NCBI GenBank assembly: GCA_034359265.1
Contig: CP136893.1
Span: forward strand, 44,651,501 to 44,715,500
From: Canna indica
Taxonomy: Eukaryota > Streptophyta > Magnoliopsida > Zingiberales > Cannaceae
Direction of reading: 5' to 3'
Length of the DNA: 64,000 nt
Part shown: piece by piece, positions 11,043 to 22,523 of the stretch
Position numbering within the stretch: position 1 is the stretch's first letter
How the letters are laid out: the number at the start of each line of letters is the position of its first letter
Notes under the pieces: generated by a model
What the model was told of the DNA's origin: nothing
The model's input: the letters and a program-made list of their open reading frames with translations, nothing else
Database searches by the model: none
Translations under genes and position numbers: made by a program

Positions 11043-11360
11043 AGCCCGACTAGTGAGGTACGGCTTGATAGCAAGGCACGGCTGGAGGGCAGGTGGTGTC
11101 GCAGATCTCGTAGCAGGCTGTTAGAGAGTCGTAGTCGTGTAGAGAGTTATTTTCATGCATTTGAGTCATGTTGCTATGTCATTTGGAAGTTTTAAACTTT
11201 GATTTCAAAATATCATTCATAATCAAGTGGATTTCTTTTGCTCTCATGTCAGTTTCGTTGCATTCATATTTTGTGATGTTAGATGCATGTGTTAGGCTTC
11301 GGGGTACATACACCTACCATGGTCAGTCACGCGACCCCGAGTTTGGGGCGTGACATTTGA

Positions 11361-11794
11361 TGAGAAAAATCATTTCTAAAATGATTTTTGTTTCCTTGAT
11401 CGATACACGAAAATATCAATACTTAAGCTTATACATGATTTGTAGACTTGAAATTTATTTATCATCTAATACTATCATGTATGACTTAGTCTCTTATTCA
11501 ATGTTCTGTTTTAATCCCTTGGGTTGGTTGACTTCGTTTTCATGAAAACTAGTTTTAAAGTCCCAACTTTGACTTTTGATTGACTTTTCTTGCCCTTCTT
11601 GATTGATGTCAAAAGGGGGAGAAGAATGTAGGTAAAATGGAAGAAAATATAGAAAAACCATGCATATAGATTGGGGGAGTATAATTATTTAGATATGCAT
11701 GTTGATAGGGGGAGAAATCTCATAATTGACTTCCTTTGTGTTTATATGAAAATATTTTCTTAAGGTTGTTTGTCATCATCAAAAAGGAGGAGAT
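11361..11794 (+). mobile_element. internal 3' end of C2 with polypurine tract
   Basis: This is the continuation of C2 after B1. It holds the family's GATGTCAAAAGGGGGAG block near 11605, a second GATAGGGGGAG block near 11705, and ends in the polypurine tract AAAAAGGAGGAGAT (11781-11794) directly before the 3' LTR. The tract would prime plus-strand DNA synthesis. No coding sequence is present. Confidence 0.8.
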
Positions 11795-12905
11795 TATTGG
11801 CCTAAAGTTTTCAACCTTGGTCTTAATCTCGGTTTTGATGATAACAAACATGGAACTAACGTTTTCATGGAGAAATATTTTCAGGTTCCAAGTCTGTGAG
11901 AACCCAAAACATGAAAACCCGAAAAATAAAAAAACGGCCCTGAAATTCACTAAGCCTACGGAGCTCCTTGTTACTTAGGTAAAAACTAGTTAACGACATA
12001 TTTTTAAAGAATTTTTAGAAGCTTTTAACGGATTCATATTTGACACGGGCGATTATAAAATTTCCGATTTTCAAAAATTTGTACTAGACATCAAAAGTTA
12101 GATTTTGATTCTTAAGGATTTTGATTTTCTAGATATATTTATTGAATCCAAATGGGGGGCAATCCTTATATAACATTTATGTTTTAAAATTATTGACTTG
12201 AAGTTAAGAATTGTTATATAAGACTTAGGGAAGACTAGACCTCTTAGGAAAGACTAGACCTTGCAGAAACTGCTCTTATAGAAGTTTCGATCGATAGTCC
12301 GATTGATGGTTGATCGACCAACCATTGACTGACGAGTGATCGGCGGAGGCTCAAAATCGACAAAGGCCTCTCGGTCGAAGACTGATCGCTCGAGCGGTAA
12401 TGGCTCTTTTTTGAGCTGTTATGGTGTTTCATCCGAGCCTCACTTCCTTAGCTCTCTATAAATATATCTCCCCAACCTTCCTTATGTTCTCTAACAGTCA
12501 TTGAGACATATTTTGATCACCATTGAGCTTGAGTGAGCCATCCTTTGTGTAAACCATTGCTTAGAGACAAAAACCATTGATCTCACCTTCAACCTTTAAT
12601 TGTTTCATCATCAAGGCATCAAGAGGAGCTAGGACTTCTTGGTTGAGAGCTAAGTTTGTATTTTTTATTAATTGCTCTCATTTATTTGTATTTTTAGTGT
12701 TTATTTGATTGTATATCAAGTCTGTAAAGATCTAGTGTGTAGATCTTGAGTTTGGTGGTTGCCTTGCTGTAGAGGTCTAAATCCACCAGTGTGATTAGTT
12801 TACTAGGATTAGTTATGTTGTCTTTAGGGTTTAGGGTGGGAGAGTGCTCAGCTCTCGGTAGAAAGGCGGAGATTTACGGGTGTGGAGTGAGACACAATCT
12901 GAGTG
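11795..12905 (+). mobile_element. 3' LTR of C2, truncated at its right end
   Basis: The LTR starts TATTGGCC (TGTTGGCC in C4) right after the polypurine tract. A GATCGA/GTCGAC-type cluster lies at 12287-12385 and a TATA box (CTATAAATATA) at about 12456. The last part of the LTR, seen in C4 as the stretch before TCAACA, is missing. The sequence changes to CACTA-type coding near 12905. Confidence 0.8.
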
Positions 12906-13672
12906 AGGAGTGTTTGCATGTTCTGCATCGTCTGTCTCAACTCTTCATTGGTCCATCTCTACACCTCCATCGCCAGCCTCTGCTCCTCCATCGCTCGTCT
13001 CTACTGGGTGAGCTCCGACTCCAAGGCCGCTATCCAGCTTTGGACTTGCGCCCAGAATGTCGAGGGCCGCTCACCTGCAGCCGGAGGGGTTGGTGCCCCA
13101 AGTGGTCCGAGCACGGCGCGTGCATGGCCATTGTCTGTAAAGCCATCAACACGACCGTGCTCCCAGCCACCTGCAGCCTCCACCCAAGCTCCTGCGTCGA
13201 ACTCCTCCAGTGTGCTTCCATGCTCGATCACAATCCTCGTGTATGTTTCCTACACGTGTTTATATTTTAAATATATATATAAACTATAAATAAAAATTAT
13301 GTAAATCAAATAGACATAAATACTTACCATTATGATCGAAGCTCTGCTATCAACGTAGTCCCCCACTCCTCGTCGACGACGGTGAGTGCGCTCAAACACC
13401 TCCATCATCGACGAGCGATGGACGGCGCCGTCGTGGACACTAAATGATATTTTGTGATATTTTGAATTATAAATAAATTATAAGAAATAATTAATGCATA
13501 TACTTACCGTCTTCCACGCACACTAACTACTCTACGCGGTTCTCCCTCGGGTGGTGGAGGGAGAATTTTGTTAGACCCTCGTGGCCTACATTTGGAAGAC
13601 GATGGTCCTGGATCTGCGCGGTTCTCCCTCGGGTGACGGTGGGATAATTCTGTTAGGCCCTCGTAGCCTACG
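12906..13672 (-). pseudogene. CACTA second protein (Transposase_24-like), exons
   Basis: Three exons read on the minus strand with good splice signals: about 13672-13508 (donor ACG|GTAAGT), 13439-13328 (acceptor TTTAG, donor ATG|GTAAGT) and 13249 to about 12906 (acceptor GTGTAG). The middle exon contains MEVFERTHRRRRGVGDYVDS, like the FEKTHTKKDGxxVD signature of the plant transposase family found beside TNP2 in CACTA elements. The last exon is rich in glutamine and alpha-helical residues. Within exon one, two copies of a 55-bp stretch (about 13536 and 13618) are repeated. Its role in transposition is known only by family. The N-terminus and 3' end are missing. Confidence 0.65.
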
Positions 13673-14138
13673 CAGGTTGTTCTTTAGTGACTTCAACTGT
13701 CATAGTATTTGGTGGAACTACCGTCTCAGTAACTGACTCAACATTATCATTTAAATGGAATTGTCCTCCAAGACTATCCAGAATCATTGTTCTATAAGGA
13801 TTAGGTGGATTGGAAGAAAAAACATCAGTAGAAGAAGATTCACCATGAGTTTGGACAACATGATTGCTCGACATCCTGAGTTGACGTGACTCCCCGTGAC
13901 AATTCCATAGAAAATATCTTGGTGTGAATCCTTTTGTATACAGATGCATTGTGATAGTTTCTCGATCCAAAAATCTTATGTTCGAACATTTCCGATACGG
14001 ACATCAGATTTTATCACCACTAAGGAATTTTTTATTCGAGTAGGTGAAATTTAAGAAGTAAGTTACGCCTACTCAAAATTCGTCCGTTATAGCTCCACGA
14101 TGAATTCGTTGGTACATCCAACTTCGATCTCCCGACAT
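13668..14138 (-). pseudogene. TNP2-type CACTA transposase, N-terminal transposase-associated domain only
   Basis: From an ATG at 14138 the minus strand reads MSGDRSWMYQR and later DRETITMHLYTKGFTPRYF and NCHGES. These are hallmarks of the domain that precedes the TNP2 catalytic region in CACTA transposases. A TGA interrupts it near 14070. The frame ends near 13668, where the next gene's exon begins, so the catalytic domain (normally many hundred residues) has been deleted and the two genes have been brought together. Confidence 0.75.
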
Positions 14139-14562
14139 GTTCTGTCAAAAAGTTGGCAATATCTTTAGGTAATGTCTTTAGGTGGGATGGTCCTATTCTA
14201 TTCAGGATTCATGTTATTTATATTGCACTTAGAATTTCTTTTAGTGATTAACTTCATTCAAAATTTTGGCAGCATCTCCCTACAGTTTTTCGAATATGCA
14301 TATCATCTGGGCGCGTATCGGAGAACAAGGGAGATACAAGCCAAAATTTAAAAATGAATAATGACTAAAAGAAATAGACTAAGTGCAATATAAATAACTA
14401 TGTTCCCAAATTGTCCAATTAGGGACAATTCAAGGATTGTTCGTCGTATAAAAGATCATTTTCTTCATTTACACGAACATACATCCCTCGAACGGATCTA
14501 AGGTTTTGCAAAATTAAAACTTGACTCGTCGATGCGTACGTGAAACGTATCAACTCATCGGT

Positions 14563-14742
14563 GCAAGTCCACAGCAGATGATTCTGCGCGAGTTCAAAGT
14601 GGACGATTCCGGCATGAGTCCAAAGTGGACGATTGCGGCGCGAGTCCACCATGGATGATTTGGTGGCGAGTCCAAAGAGGTCGATTCCGCACGAGTCCAC
14701 CATGGACGATCTGGCCGCGAGTCCACAATGGACTATTCCGTA
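14563..14742 (-). repeat. 26-bp tandem repeat in CACTA element (7 units)
   Basis: Units start at 14563, 14590, 14616, 14642, 14668, 14693 and 14719 with consensus GAGTCCANNRTGGACGATTC. Each contains an inverted pair TCCA...TGGA. Subterminal arrays of short motifs in CACTA elements are known binding sites for the element's own TnpA-type protein, so that role is likely here, though this block lies nearly 1 kb from the terminus. Confidence 0.8.
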
Positions 14743-14759
14743 CTACCTAACCTTTCAAA

Positions 14760-14970
14760 TAATTATTCTAAATTACTCTAAAAAATTAATATAACATTAA
14801 TATATCTAACAATTAATATAACAATTAATCTACAAAAGTAATCAACATTAATAATCAAAATTAACACTAATATAAAAATTAACCTAACAATCCACAACAA
14901 TTAATCAACAAATTAAAAAACCTACACTAATCAACAATTAATCTAACTTAATTAAAAAATTAAAAAAAAA
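14760..14970. other. AT-rich non-coding stretch in CACTA element
   Basis: Repeats of AACAATTAATMTAAC-like phrases make this almost purely A/T. No gene is seen. It separates the 26-bp repeats from the GC-rich end. Confidence 0.6.
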
Positions 14971-14989
14971 CCTACACTAGAACCGACTG

Positions 14990-15709
14990 GCAGTGGCCTA
15001 AACCTAGGGTTTCGACCATTGCCGACCGGAGGGGGGAAGAAGAATGACCTGAATGGCGAGGAGGCACCGACGAGCGGAGAAGCAGCGGCCGGCGATGGCG
15101 ATCAAGCGGAGAAGCGCGCATAGCAGGCGTCGGGCGGCTAACCAACAGACGACGGTGGAGGCGTCGGGGTTTGAGGGTTCAATCTAAGTCGAAGGCAGCG
15201 AGAGGTGGCAAAGTTCGACGGCGATGGAGGCGGCGAGGGTTCGAGCGCAGAAAGAAAGCGAGAGAAGAAGAGGGGTCGGGCGCGAACGCAAATAAAAACC
15301 TTCTTCACCGACGGCTCGGTAGCTGTCGGTAAATCGTAGATCTTCATTTACTATATCGTCGATGGCCAAAGCGGCCCTCTCTGAGCCATGATGATTTGTT
15401 TTTATTTTTACGCCGAGTGCGCGCCATCACTTTATCACTAATTGCCTCTCCTGGCCATTGCTAATTACTAAATAATATCACTGACGGCTCCAATAACCCT
15501 ATCTAAGCCATGGCTGATAAGGTTTTTCATTTCGCGCGCCATGCACGCCATCGGATATGATCGACGGTCGGAGGCGGCTGTTTGAGAGCTGTGGCTGATG
15601 GTGTTATATTAGACATGGCTTGTGCGACCGTCGAAGAACTGTGGATTCTTCTGACTGCCGAGGCGGCCGTCGATGAGCCCCATAGCTGATAGCCAATATT
15701 CTAGTAGTG
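14990..15709 (-). repeat. CACTA subterminal region and terminal inverted repeat
   Basis: This is GC-rich with many direct and inverted CGACGG/CCGTCG motifs (near 15155, 15310, 15563, 15627, 15670) and AGCCATGG-type motifs, typical of the region transposase proteins bind. It ends in CACTACTAGAATATT on the minus strand (15695-15709). Confidence 0.75.
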
Positions 15710-16540
15710 AAATGACATTGATACTCCTATCAATTCATTTGAGCATGGCCATGCATTTCTTTAGTCACACTCATCAAGGGGCCCAGAGATATCTCTCTCA
15801 TATACGAGAGGGACAAATTTCTTCACGACACACATATTCCACTGCATGATTTATTCCTTGTCCAATTGTAGTCCATATAACCACCCGGTTAAAGGTGATG
15901 TTAGATTAGGTCAAAACACATCATTCCTCATGTAGGAATCCATGGTGACATAGGTCGGAGGACTGATATAGTCCACGCAGTATTCTCACGGTGGGTCTAT
16001 CCGACACCATGTTCTCTAACATATGTCTATGGTCTGACTTTGATATCACATATCCATGACCAGTAAAACATGATCATCGTCAGTCACACTACATACTAGT
16101 CTTCATTCTTTATCGTTCCAAGATAATGACCGACTAGGGACTATTTAGAATAGGATTCCAACCGCCTTAGAGTTTTACTATCAAGACTCCTACTTGATGA
16201 CCATTAGGCGGAGTCAACTATTTAGGAAATCTTTTATCAAGTCAAACAGGCTCATAATGAATAACAAGATAAAGTAAATGTTCCATTTAAAACAAATAGA
16301 AAACTGCAATGATAATATAGCTCCATTGGCCTAAGGCACACTACTAACAGATCATTCCCCATTGTGCTCCACCAGTCCATCATCCAGTCCATTGTGCTAC
16401 ACACTGTCTTATCTCTCTTCGGTTTGTATCGCCCGCATACGAAGCCGCAAGTTGTAAATCCGTTTACACTAAGATACACCAATATATGACTATGTTGTCC
16501 ACGGTTATTGATAAAATAAATTAACACACTAACTCAATCT
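15710..16540 (-). mobile_element. Ty1/copia remnant (post-pol or LTR part)
   Basis: No open frame of note. Phrases on the minus strand such as GGTGTCGGATAGACCCACC and TGATGAGTGTGACTAAAG recall the region between pol and the 3' LTR in monocot copia elements. This is judged from general resemblance only. The CACTA element ends inside it at 15709. Confidence 0.4.
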
Positions 16541-16559
16541 TATTTAAAGACATTATTAT

Positions 16560-18085
16560 GTTTGCCACATCAAGTTCAGGGGAAGATTTAACCTACATCA
16601 AAACAAATCATATTATTGTTCATATATTACAAGTTTAAGAAACTGAATTTGCTTTAGTAGATAAAAATACCTTCGAAATTATTTGAGTCTGTTTACCATT
16701 GTTTTCTTTCACCATCAATTCATTCCTCTTTTCAATTGTTATTTTTTGGTGTTCTTCTCTTTGTTTGTCCTCTATAGTCAAATCTTCAAGTACTTGCTTT
16801 TCTTGCTTTGAAGGTTTGGCACATCTTGTTCTTCTTTTCTTGTAAGTTGCCAGTGGCTCATAATCTTTTCAAATGTAAGGGCGAGGGTCCTTCTTTTTCA
16901 TTGTCCTTCTCTTGTAAGGGTTGGGATCCTTCTTTTATTTTCTCCTTTTCCACTTTTTTCTTGGGCTTTTTCTATTTCTTTTTCTTCTTTTTCTCTCCCT
17001 GCTGTGAATGTCCTCCTTCCTCCTTGGTGACTTTTTCTTGCATTTTCTCTTTCTTTTTCTTGTTCTTCATATAAACCTTCACCCACAAAGGAGTACTTAT
17101 TCGGTCCCTTAGTGCATAGCTGTGGGTAGGTTTCTTAACAACACAATTCCTTACATTTGAAAGAGAGGATCTCACAATACTTCTCACCATACTCCTAAGA
17201 ATAGGAGGTGAAAATTAATTTACAACAGGGATAGGGGAAGGACAATATTCCTAGTATATAGGAGTAGAGTGATTCAAAGGGGAACATTGTTTCCTTCTTA
17301 CAGAAGTCTCCAAAGGATGACAATACTGTTGGTATATTGGAGTAGAGACATTCACATGGGGGAGTCATCTTCCTAAAGTGCCATTTTAATACATTCTTCT
17401 ACATGTTTACTAACATATACAACAACAAAATCATCAAGAACTATAAAAATATCAAATTTATCCTGAAGACAAGGTAAATAAATCTTAGTTGACTAACATT
17501 GTATAATCAATTACAAACCTTTGCAAGATCATTTCTAGGGTCATCTTGATTTAACTCCTCTTCATCCTCTAGGGGCTCTAAATTTTTTATAACCTACAAA
17601 ACAATATTATATGTATTGAGAATCAATATACTACCATGTATATTGAATAATTAATACAAGTCTACTTACAGAGTTTTGGTCGAGGGTTTCCAAAGAGCTT
17701 GGAGGGTCTTGTTCTGCCAAATTTTTAACTCTCATATAAGGACTCGAGGGAGAGTTTCTCGATTTTTAGGTTCCATAATATGCACATGTTCAAAGAACTA
17801 CCCCTACAAATTATGAAGTATAAAATCCAATAAAATATTTTAAATTTAAAACATACACTTAATTTGATAGTATAATACTTACAATGAGTACAATGATGCA
17901 ACCTCTCATGTAGGTTGTTGAGTGAATTGCTCCTGGATTCTTCTTAGCAGCTCTCATTTTCTCCCCAACTAAGAGGAGTTGCGCAGAGAAGTAACAAAAA
18001 AAAAATGGAACACAAACAATGGAACTGTGTAAGCTGAGGTACAAAACAAAATACAACAAAAAATATACAATATGAATAATCTACA
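16560..18085 (-). pseudogene. 3' exons of a transposon-type gene (plant mobile domain/DUF1985-like)
   Basis: Continues, after solo LTR B2, the gene whose first part is at 20447-21009. An exon ends at 17881 (HSTTYMRGCIIVLI; donor ACTCATT|GTAAGT). The next runs about 17804-17670 (acceptor TTGTAG; FFEHVHIMEPKNRETLPRV). The next, about 17596-17522, encodes an acidic EDEEELNQDD stretch. Further on, 17200-16750 encodes a lysine/glutamate-rich, low-complexity tail. GCxxLL..FFEH followed by PR is typical of the plant mobile domain proteins carried by MULE and CACTA elements; some of those end in a Ulp1 protease domain, which I do not see here. A nonsense codon (TGA) lies in the second exon. Confidence 0.5.
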
Positions 18086-18090
18086 AAAGT

Positions 18091-20441
18091 TGTCACGCCC
18101 CAACTCAGGGTCGCGTGACCGGCCAGGGTTTATATTCTACCCTGAAGCCTACCACATACATTGAATAGCAAAATACCGAGAATACACACCCACCGAAAAA
18201 CATACAAGTAGGAGAACAACGGCGCAAACTTTTATTTTAAAAAAAGTTTCGAACAATTTTAAAAGAGTTGTAAAAACAAACCAACTAATAAGAACAACTC
18301 GAGTTAAAAATCAAATACATGTTTTCAAATTAAACATCACTCAGTGTATATAAAAAAAACAACCCTAGACATCACGACTATGACTACTGGACGCTGCTAC
18401 GAGATCTACGCCACGACCAGCCCTCCAGCTGCACCATGACTCTAAGCCTCACCTCACCGATCGGGCTCTGCAAAAACAAGAGAAATAAACCATGAGTCCA
18501 CATGGGACTCAGTGAGCGGTTCTTCCGAACCTCCACATAAATCCCCAATAATAACATGCATATAAGTCAGCAATTTATACATTTAGGGATCTAATCTAGT
18601 CATGATATGACAATCGGCCCAAGGACCATCCTGTATAAACCATACAACCGGCCATAACTGCCCTACCAGGCTGGGTAACACTCGGCCACTAGAACCTACT
18701 CAAGAATTGGTGGCTCGGCTCTACCCGGCCTTTACCACAAAATTATAATCCAGCCGCACAACCTACATATCACATAAGGTTAGTCAGAGCAATCACCGGG
18801 CCGTCGACTAGGATGGTCAACTAGTCTCAGGAACCCACCGGATTAAGGATAGCTAATCCTACCCAACTCGGGTCTACCGTCAGCGTGGCCCACTTACGGA
18901 ATCTCAAGACCCTCTGCTACCCGGGTCTAACACCTAGCGGGTCCGGTGGTGCAATCTCAAGACCCAAATCACCCGCCGAGTCAAGCATTAGTCGTTCTGA
19001 CCATCCATGCTTCTCAGCTGACCATCATAATCACAATACACAAACAGTGCATCCTAAAGTTCCCTTATAAAATTTTTTCGGGCATCAGCTCGTGTCCGGC
19101 CCCTCACACAGGGCTCTACTAGCGACACATTAGTGCCCGCTGTCCATTCTCTAGATGTGAAGTTAACCAATCAATGTTCGTGGTTTTTCCCAACCATATA
19201 AGTCACTAAACATTTCCTTAAGTGCAAGATACATGTCATAAACTTAGGAATGTTACAATACCGATAAATTTCAGCATATAACTATAAGGAACTCATGCTA
19301 CGCAGTCTACTATCAATAGACACTTGATTCATATAATATGAAATTTAAATTATGCATTAAATCTACGAATCTCAGCAATTAGAAATAAAATTCCAGCACT
19401 ATAAAATCAATGTAGGAGATCTCAAAGTAGGCATTCTATGCAAAATAATCATGCTACAATTATGCTTTCATATGAATAATTCCTTACAATTTGGTAATCA
19501 TAGAAAAACTGCCCTATAAGTATTATAGCATGGTAATCAACCATAAATCAAGCCCCTAGTCATCGATTCTAATGAAAGTTTTATTCCTAATCTAACTCCT
19601 CTCCTTTCCCTCTCACTCCGTCAAACCCTATCTATGGGTTTCACCCACTCGGCCGAGCACATGGAGAAGAAGGAGGATCATGCTTTCAATCATCAATGAT
19701 TCTCTACAATCCTATCTTCCTGGAACAAAAAAACATAGATTGCAAGCATTCATGACTCGAGGAATTTGGGGAAAATTTTGGCATGACTTCCCCAATTTTT
19801 CCTTGATTCGGCTGGCCTCTACAACAAGCAAATCCACACAACAAAATCAATAGGAACAACAAGAACTCAAAGAATCGGCCACGGATCAATTAATCATACG
19901 ATTACGATGAGAATGGATCTCAAACGGTGGAAAACTCCAATCATAAGGGTCGGCTAGGGCCTTCCCTCCATCCATGGTTCTACCACTCACTTGATCAAGG
20001 AAGAAGAATGGATGAGCGACGACGATCTCGATCTTTTCGACGGCGGCACGAATCCGGCGCTCACTCCAAAGCTTTCCCATCCTCCCTCTCACTTCTCGGG
20101 CTACGTGCGGCTCCAATCATGAGCCGCACGGCTGCTAGGGGGATGAGGGATTAATTCCCTCATTTTCCCTTGACCATTTTGCCCCTTCCACTCACTTAGC
20201 CCCTACCCGACTCAATCTGAGCCCGATTCGAGCCCCGACTCGATCCATGAACATGATTTCGGACTCGACTCTACTAAATCACCATATGATTAAGAAGGAA
20301 AGGAACATTTATCAAATAAAATTTCATAAGGTATAAATTATACCTTCTACCCGCGGCGACTCCGTGACTCAACCCGACTAACTCCCGATCTGGTGCACTG
20401 CACCAAAATAAATTTTAAATTAGGAAACCTCGAGTCTTACA
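18091..20441 (-). mobile_element. solo LTR B2, Ty3/gypsy LTR-B family
   Basis: Plus strand TGTCACGCCC to GTCTTACA, with the perfect 5-bp target duplication AAAGT at 18086-18090 and 20442-20446. On the minus strand it has the B-family layout: terminus TGTAAGACTC, GAGTGAG donor region near 19985, CCGGCC-armed palindromes, acceptor TTTTTGCAG|AGCCC (near 18466), conserved U5 end. It sits within a transcribed-strand exon or intron of the gene at 16560-21009. Confidence 0.92.
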
Positions 20442-20446
20442 AAAGT

Positions 20447-21009
20447 CCATTGTGTCCTCCGGATCAGTTGAATTGTGTAACAGCAACATATGGTCTTCAA
20501 TTGATGATCGGGTGCATGGAGAACCATCATAAATTTTTTTTTGACTTCATATATCCTTCTCCACTTGGTTTAACTAAAGATGAGGGCATTGGTATAATAA
20601 TTCCTTTATCCAGAATCTCAATCAGAAGCGAAACATCGCTTGGCATAAAATTGACCCTAACACCTTTGAACCTGAAATTGGTCTCCCTAACTTGATGATT
20701 CATTATCAAGTAGATCACATTTCGTAGTGCAGAGAAGTCTTGGATTCTGAGGAATACTCCAAAGGGAGTTTTTTCAATTATCTCCCTTTGGTTGTCTTGT
20801 ATGTGAACAGATTGTAAGAACCCACCCCAAGTTTTATCTACTCCAATTGATATGAACTTGCGGAAGCGATGGACAAAACATGTCCATTGAACCAATTGGG
20901 ATTTGTCTTCTTTAGAGGATTTTTTCTCCTGTTGAGCTGGCTTCGTTGCAATATATATAAATAAATAAATTATTCCATTTAACATCCAAAAAATGGAAAG
21001 CAAATGCAT
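20447..21009 (-). pseudogene. 5' exon of transposon-type gene (DUF1985/plant mobile domain-like)
   Basis: An open frame of 160 residues (21009-20527) includes EKTPFGVFLRIQDFSALR, an NHQVRETNFRFKGVRVNF segment and PSDVSLLIEILDKG. That order (TPFG.FL, then F.i.G..i.f...DV..iLg...G) is the signature of the N-terminal domain of plant transposon genes annotated as DUF1985 or aminotransferase-like mobile domain. Function in the element is not established. The start is uncertain because the upstream sequence (KEDKSQLV.. and a membrane-like leader) may be intron-derived. The gene is interrupted by LTR B2 immediately downstream. Confidence 0.55.
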
Positions 21010-21239
21010 AAAATATACAAATCAAACTTGCCCGCTTCCTTTTTCTACCCATGAGTAATATATCTCAAGCTTTCACACTGCAAAATCAATTTTAATGTTT
21101 CAATCACCAAGATACAATATATGATAACAACAATCATGATAAAGAATCACATTAAATAGGTATCAAATAAAGAACTAGAGAGTTTTGATAAAGTCTCTAA
21201 CTCATTAGAGACTTTTCCAAAAAGTCTCCAACACAAAAC
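21010..21239. other. AT-rich flank of transposon-type gene, with palindrome
   Basis: Non-coding. It holds the inverted repeat AAAGTCTCTAA (21190-21200) and TTAGAGACTTT (21205-21215) with a 4-base loop, a relative of the palindromes at 36096-36610. It ends where gypsy pol starts at about 21240. Confidence 0.5.
21190..21215. repeat. palindrome AAAGTCTCTAA / TTAGAGACTTT
   Basis: Exact 11-bp arms around CTCA, followed by a further AAAGTCTCCAAC half-site at 21220. Related copies cluster at 36096-36610. Confidence 0.85.
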
Positions 21240-22480
21240 TTACTATGCATCCGGGAGCCACGAAGATGTTCCGGGACCTAAGGCAGAATTATTGGAGGAA
21301 AGACATGAAAAGAGAAGTGGCCGAGTTTGTGTCTAAGTGCCTGGTGTGTCAACAAGTTAAGGCTGAGCATTTGAAGCCGGTAGGGTTTATCCAGAACCTA
21401 GAAGTACTACAGTGGAAATCGGAGAAGATAACCATGGATTTTGTGACAAGATTGCCAAAGTCTGGGAAGGGCAATGATTCTATCTGGGTAGTGGTGGATC
21501 GCCTAACCAATACTTCGCATTTTATACCGGTCAGGACGATCTTTTCAGCCGAGCAGTATGCGAGGTTGTTCTTGGATCGGATCGTCGCTTATCATGGTGT
21601 TCCGATTATGATCATCTCAGATCGGGGTACTCAGTTTACATCTCGATTCTGGCAGTCTTTTCAGGAGGCATTGGGCACTCAGGTTTGGTTCAATACCACA
21701 TTTCACCCTCAGACAGATGGTCAATCGGAGTGAACTATTCAGACATTGGAGGATATGCTGAGAGCATGCGTCCTGGATTTAGAGGGCAGTAGAGAGAGGC
21801 ACTTACCTCTGATTGAGTTTGCCTATAATATCAGCTTCCACAGCAGCATCGGGATGGCCCCATTTGAGGCATTGTATGGGCGGAGATGCAGGTCGCTTGT
21901 AGGATGGTTTGAGACAGGAGATTCCCTTATGATGGGGCATGACCTGGTGGAGGAGGCAGTAGAAAAGGAAAAGCTAATCAGAGAGAGGCTGTTAGCAGCT
22001 CACAGTCACCAGAAGATGTATGCTAATGGAAAGGCCAGGGAGGTAGAGTTTGTTGAGGGGGACATGGTGTACCTCAAGGTATCCCCTATGAAAGGGGAGG
22101 TGAGATTTGGTAAGAAAGGAAAGCTAAGCCCTAGGTTCATTGGGTCATTTCCTATTCTCAGACGCAGGGGAGCTGTGGCCTATGAGTTGGCCTTACCTCT
22201 TAGCATGGACCGAGTACATCCAGTGTTCCATGTGTCTATGCTGAAGAAGTATATTAGGAATGAGTGCCATGTGATTGAACCTACCGCAGTGGAGGTGGAT
22301 GCAACAGTCTCCTATGAGGAGCGGCCATTTGAGGTGCTAGACTGTCAGATCATAAAGTTGAGGTCCAAGGAAATCCCCTTGGTTAAGGTTAGATGGGAGC
22401 ACCATTCCGGCCAGGAGGCCACCTGAGAGGTGGAGCAGGATATGAGGGAGCGTTATCCTTCATTGTTGATGATTGGGTGA
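21240..22480 (+). pseudogene. Ty3/gypsy pol 3' part (integrase and chromodomain-like tail), element A2
   Basis: One frame, broken by TGA at 21731-21733 and TGA at 22424-22426, ends at TGA 22478-22480. It starts within the integrase zinc domain: CLVCQQVK gives the CC pair and the HH pair is lost upstream. The catalytic core shows TMDFVT (first Asp), SDRGTQF (second Asp) and TDGQSE (Glu). The first nonsense codon follows that Glu at once and fits CGA-to-TGA decay. After the core come LPLIEFAYN and a tail with DRVHPVFHVSMLKKYI. The C-terminus (YEERPFEVLD...VKVRWEHH) is chromodomain-like; its Trp codon has become TGA. The 5' part of the element is lost. Confidence 0.9.
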
Positions 22481-22523
22481 GTCCTTAATTTTCTTTTTTT
22501 GAAATTCGAGGACGAGTTTTATT

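Larger units (their letters stand above)
8997..11355 (+). mobile_element. solo LTR B1, Ty3/gypsy LTR-B family
   Basis: The LTR opens TGTAATACCC and closes GGGGCGTGACA, with a perfect 5-bp target duplication TTTGA at 8992-8996 and 11356-11360. It interrupts the C2 3' region, which continues cleanly on both sides. A TATA-like box (TATAAAAAG) lies near 9267. A putative intron runs from GT at 9436 (AAG|GTGAGTGG) to AG at 11041-11042 (TTTTGTAG|AG), about 1.6 kb. The last 70 bp closely match LTR-A. No internal coding remains. Confidence 0.92.
12906..15709 (-). mobile_element. CACTA (En/Spm-like) transposon remnant
   Basis: The right edge at 15709 reads CACTACTAGAA on the minus strand, the standard CACTA terminus. 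Inside it are a GC-rich subterminal region, a 26-bp tandem repeat, the start of a TNP2-type transposase gene, and exons of the second CACTA protein, all on the minus strand. The left terminus is absent: the element stops at the truncated C2 LTR near 12905. The main catalytic part of TNP2 is gone, so the copy is a dead deletion product. The right end sits in a copia remnant. Confidence 0.82.

Noticed and set aside
12791..13270. Plus-strand frame of 159 codons across 12791-13270
   Set aside because: It overlaps the minus-strand CACTA exons, which have clear splice sites and family motifs. The plus frame has none and spans the C2 LTR/CACTA junction.
14563..14742. CRISPR-like array from regular short repeats
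   Set aside because: The repeats are directly adjacent with no unique spacers and lie in a eukaryotic CACTA element.
15138..15369. Short proline/serine-rich frames near the CACTA end
   Set aside because: They are by-products of the GC-rich subterminal repeats.
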